Shown: one piece after another, positions 60,768-64,000 of the stretch | How positions within the stretch are numbered: the stretch's first letter is position 1 | Layout of the letters: every line of letters begins with the position of its first letter | NCBI GenBank assembly: GCA_004294385.1 | Contig: REAP01000018.1 | Span: forward strand, 19,190 to 83,189 | Source of the DNA: Oscillatoriales cyanobacterium | GTDB taxonomy: Bacteria > Cyanobacteriota > Cyanobacteriia > Cyanobacteriales > Microcoleaceae | Length of the DNA stretch: 64,000 nt | Direction of reading: 5' to 3' | Program-made: the position numbers and the translations under genes | Notes under the pieces: model-generated | What the model was told of the DNA's origin: nothing | Database searches by the model: none | What the model saw: only the letters and a program-made list of their open reading frames with translations

Positions 60768-63590
60768 ATGTCATGGACACCCTTAAGTCACCGGATTCAT
60801 CACTTGCCACTTATTCTGGCCGGCCCGATTTTGCGCCGGACAGAAAGTCGGGCTGTGACAGTTTGGCTAGCTCTGAAAGCACCTCGCCAAGTCAAACTCA
60901 AGGTTTACTCGACGAAGGGCGGAACTGGCGAAATAGTCGATCGGCTTTTACTTCAAGGTGAGAATTCTACAGTGCAACTAGGCGAATACCTGCACGTAGT
61001 GGCCGTGACTGCTATAGCGATCGACTACAACTTCTTGACATCCGGGCAAATATATGCCTATGATATCGAGTTTGCCGATCGCCCTGAGCCGTCGGGAGTT
61101 CCAGGAGTCGAAAATGAGAGAGAAAATCTCATCTCTTGTCTATGGCCGGCCGACCCTGATGTGTCACCTTTGGGGCCACAGACAATCAGTTATTTCGCTC
61201 ACCAGTTGCCGACTTTTGCCTTGCCACCGAAGGATTTAAACTATTTACGGATTGTTCATGGTTCCTGTCGCAAGCCCCACGGAGGCGGACGAGATGCACT
61301 CCCAATCTTGGATAGTTCGGTTTCCGAGTTTGCAAATATGGCAAATTTCAGGCCTCACCAACTGTTTTTAACGGGTGACCAAATTTACGGCGACGACGTT
61401 GCCGATCCGATGCTGTGGGCTTTAACCGATGCTGGCGATGCACTATTGGGCTGGAAAGAGAATTTGCCCCTGATGACTGCCCAAATTAAAGATAATTTGT
61501 GTAACAGTATACCTAAAAATGCAAAAAAAGGAAATGATTTTTGTCAACCCAGGGAAAATTTTCCTGAGTCCCAATTTCAGCAACAGGCTGAAGCTAAGTA
61601 TAAATACAAAAAACCAGTAGATTTTAAGCCGGGGACTCGCACCGATATAGCTAGGGATTTTGGCGGTTTTACGGCAATGTTGGTGAATAAACCGGACAAT
61701 GCCAAAAGTCACTTGTTTGGTTTAGGCGAATATTATGCGATGTATTTGTTAGTTTGGTCGCCTGTGCTTTGGTGCGATCGTTTTCCGAAGGGTAAGGATG
61801 TTTGTGAAAATGTTAAGCAGGCAAAAGTTTGGGATAGAGAAGCTTTTGAACTGGAAAGTTTTTCTCGCAATCTGTGGAGAGTCAGAAGGGCGATCGCGAA
61901 TATTCCTACTTATACCATTTGTGACGACCACGATGTTAGCGATGACTGGTATTTGAATCGAGAATGGTGTTACCGGGTGTTGGGTAAACCCCTCGGCCGA
62001 CGGGTGGTGCAGAATGCTTTGCTGGCTTATACTGTTTTTCAGGCTTGGGGAAATACGCCGACACAGTTTGATGCTGGAAAAGTGGGAAATAAGTTATTAA
62101 CAAGTGCTACAAAATGGTCTGAGTCTGCTGGTAGTGATGATTTAGCTTGGCAAAAAGTATCTGGGTATTTGGGGATTCCGCGAATTGATATTGAGACTGG
62201 TTTGCCGAAGTTTAAATTAGATGAAGATGTTTTAATTTTGGATCGGGATGATGAGGTTTTGGATTGGCATTTTACGGTGAGAAGTTTTAAGCATGAGGTG
62301 ATTGTGCTGGATACGCGGACTTGGCGGGGATATCCGACGGAAAATGCGATCGATCCACCGATGCTTTTGACTCACAAAGGTTTTGAGGAGCAAATTAAGA
62401 AACCCTTGCGGGAGACTGATTTGTTGAATGCAACTGGGGAGTTTGAGATTGAGGCGACGCTAGTGGTGTTACCGACAAATTTGGTGGGTTTGTGGATTAT
62501 TGATGCGGTGCAAAAGTGGGATGTGGAACACGGGAAGGTTTTTAATAGTGATGCGGGGGATGCTTGGAATTTTCATGAGTTGGCTTTTGTGAAGCTGTTG
62601 GCTGAGTTTTTCAAGCAGCGCACGAGGGTGATTGTGTTGACTGGGGATATTCATTATGCTGCTGCTGTGCGGCTGAGTTATTGGTCGGACTGTCATTTTG
62701 GGGATGATCCGGAAATTAACAGGCAAGATGCCTGTTCCACAACAGATAACAGGCAAGATGCCTGTTCCACAAATGACAGGCAAGATGCTTGTTCCACTTC
62801 CACAAATGACAGGCAAGATGCTTGTTCCACTTCCACAAATAACAGGCAAGATGCCTGTTCCACAACAGATAACAGGCATCTTGCCTGTTCCACAACAGAT
62901 AACAGGCAAGATGCCTGTTCCACAACAGATAACAGGCATCTTGCCTGTTCCACAACAGATAACAGGCATCTTGCCTGTTCCACAGAGGAGGGGAAAGAGG
63001 GAGTTTTGGGTTTGAATGTGGCGGGCTATCAGTCAAGTTTGCAATATTCTGTATTGGCGCAGTTGACTGCTAGTGCTTTGATTAATGAGGAGTGGAAAAC
63101 GCATTTAATTCATACTAAGATTAAGTCGCTACTTCCTGAGCGATCGCACGAACGTTTGGGATGGAATGAACCGCTGGAATTGGTGAAGATTTCGAGGTTT
63201 GGCCGAAAAAAGGCGATCGCGGCTGCTGTTAGAAATAAACAATCTTTGCCTGATTGGGGCTATCGGATTGATTGGATGAAACGACAAAAAGCTCGCGTGT
63301 TTTTGCAGCATACAGGTGAGGGTTTGTCAAGTAAATCTCCCAAGTTGTCATTGTGGCAGAGATTGCGGCAGATTATATCACTGTTGTGGCAAAATCGCTG
63401 GCTGCAAGAGGGTGATGAGATTGTGGGATATAGCAATATTGCGATCGTCAGTTTTCAGTGGCCTGCTGATGGTGATGGAGAAAAGGCAGTGATGCAAAGT
63501 GTTTATTGGCGGCCGCTTTGGGCATCGGATAGTGTGGTTTATAGTCAATATTTTGTGTCGCTGGGATTGGATGAGCCACCTTCTCAATGA
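60768..63590 (+). CDS. PhoD-like (alkaline phosphatase D family) phosphatase with in-frame repeat insertion
   Basis: HQLFLTGDQIYGDDVADPM...ICDDHDVSDDWYLNREWCYRVLG...RVIVLTGDIHYAAAVRLSYW. Confidence 0.9.
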   Translation: MSWTPLSHRIHHLPLILAGPILRRTESRAVTVWLALKAPRQVKLKVYSTKGGTGEIVDRLLLQGENSTVQLGEYLHVVAVTAIAIDYNFLTSGQIYAYDIEFADRPEPSGVPGVENERENLISCLWPADPDVSPLGPQTISYFAHQLPTFALPPKDLNYLRIVHGSCRKPHGGGRDALPILDSSVSEFANMANFRPHQLFLTGDQIYGDDVADPMLWALTDAGDALLGWKENLPLMTAQIKDNLCNSIPKNAKKGNDFCQPRENFPESQFQQQAEAKYKYKKPVDFKPGTRTDIARDFGGFTAMLVNKPDNAKSHLFGLGEYYAMYLLVWSPVLWCDRFPKGKDVCENVKQAKVWDREAFELESFSRNLWRVRRAIANIPTYTICDDHDVSDDWYLNREWCYRVLGKPLGRRVVQNALLAYTVFQAWGNTPTQFDAGKVGNKLLTSATKWSESAGSDDLAWQKVSGYLGIPRIDIETGLPKFKLDEDVLILDRDDEVLDWHFTVRSFKHEVIVLDTRTWRGYPTENAIDPPMLLTHKGFEEQIKKPLRETDLLNATGEFEIEATLVVLPTNLVGLWIIDAVQKWDVEHGKVFNSDAGDAWNFHELAFVKLLAEFFKQRTRVIVLTGDIHYAAAVRLSYWSDCHFGDDPEINRQDACSTTDNRQDACSTNDRQDACSTSTNDRQDACSTSTNNRQDACSTTDNRHLACSTTDNRQDACSTTDNRHLACSTTDNRHLACSTEEGKEGVLGLNVAGYQSSLQYSVLAQLTASALINEEWKTHLIHTKIKSLLPERSHERLGWNEPLELVKISRFGRKKAIAAAVRNKQSLPDWGYRIDWMKRQKARVFLQHTGEGLSSKSPKLSLWQRLRQIISLLWQNRWLQEGDEIVGYSNIAIVSFQWPADGDGEKAVMQSVYWRPLWASDSVVYSQYFVSLGLDEPPSQ
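62716..62985. repeat. Nine in-frame copies of the AACAGGC(AAGAT/ATCTT)GCCTGTTCC palindrome
   Basis: Encodes (N)RQDACSTTD / (N)RHLACSTTD repeats. Confidence 0.97.
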
Positions 63591-63835
63591 ATCGGAAATC
63601 AGGCTGGTTCCAAACAGTCTTTATTCTATCCTGCTGTTCCCATTCTAGCCCATTAAACACCAGCATCATTTCCTCGTGAGTATAATCAATAATGATCGTA
63701 GCCAATTGAGCATCCGTTTGAGCTTCCAGCATTGCTACTTTTAATTTTACTATTGCTTTTTGATTCATTAATATTAAAAATTGAATATGTTCACTGTTCA
63801 CTGTTCACTGTTGACTGTTCACTGTTCACAGAAAT

Positions 63836-63895
63836 TAGGAGACGGCACTGCCGTTTCCCTACCCAAAATAACATTGTAGGGACACTCCAAGAGCC
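63836..63895. repeat. Third copy of the GGAGACGGCACTGCCG...GTAGGGACAC palindrome, apparently interrupted
   Basis: aggagacggcactgccgtttccctacccaaaataacattgtagggacac followed by a TGTCAACTTAAG-bearing sequence. Confidence 0.8.
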
Positions 63896-63954
63896 CAAGG
63901 AGTGTCAACTTAAGCTGTCAGCCCGCCCCGTGTTCATTGGTCATCCCGCCCTGG

Positions 63955-63978
63955 AGACAGGGGTTTAAACCCCTGTCT
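63955..63978. repeat. 24-bp perfect palindrome AGACAGGGGTTTAAACCCCTGTCT
   Basis: Exact self-complementarity near window end. Confidence 0.9.
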
Positions 63979-64000
63979 AATAGAAGACAGTCCTCTCAAA

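Noticed and set aside
62716-62985. CRISPR-like array (about 30-bp periodic repeats)
   Set aside because: Units are contiguous palindromes without unique spacers, remain in frame inside a CDS, and no cas genes are nearby.
62469-63036. Antisense ORFs (MPVICCGTGKMPVICC..., MEQARCLLSVVEQ...)
   Set aside because: Artefacts of the palindromic repeat being open in several frames opposite the PhoD-like gene.
63448-63801. 117-aa minus-strand ORF overlapping the PhoD 3' end
   Set aside because: The upstream half (MNQKAIVKLKVAMLEAQTDAQLATIIIDYTHEEMMLV) might be a real small protein, but the 140-bp overlap with PhoD makes the full ORF doubtful.

Overview
The 64 kb window looks like the chromosome of a filamentous cyanobacterium. 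The organism is inferred from dense HIP1 octamers (GCGATCGC), chlL/chlN, DUF29/DUF433/DUF3318/DUF4112 and Uma2 genes, and abundant heptameric repeats; an Oscillatoriales/Microcoleus-like source is likely but unproven. Gene content is mostly core: galE, gloB, rplI, an intein-split dnaB, FKBP, a K+ channel, cbiMQO, a B12-binding radical SAM protein, ilvA, queC, rph, adk, chlN/chlL and a CBS histidine kinase. There is also a cell-surface glycan region (about 40.0-51.1 kb), several toxin-antitoxin modules and an orphan cytosine methyltransferase. The most striking signal is the repeat ecology. Palindromic repeat families are nested in one another (19.8-20.1 kb has a 197-bp TIR element with a 9-bp TSD inside another palindrome, and carrying a third inside itself; a second nesting is at 36.98-37.11 kb). 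The GGAACAGGC-AAGAT/ATCTT-GCCTGTTCC palindrome is amplified in frame, in both orientations, inside a PhoD-like phosphatase gene. An AAACCCGGTTTCT repeat forms the C-terminus of RNase PH. Other notable points are a STAS-sugar-transferase fusion next to an RsbW-like kinase, a methyltransferase-HIT fusion missing the central HIT histidine, a frameshifted and repeat-expanded gene between chlL and chlN, and remnants of XisH, cytosine deaminase/URC1 and a TnpB element. All calls come from reading the sequence and supplied ORFs; no searches were run.
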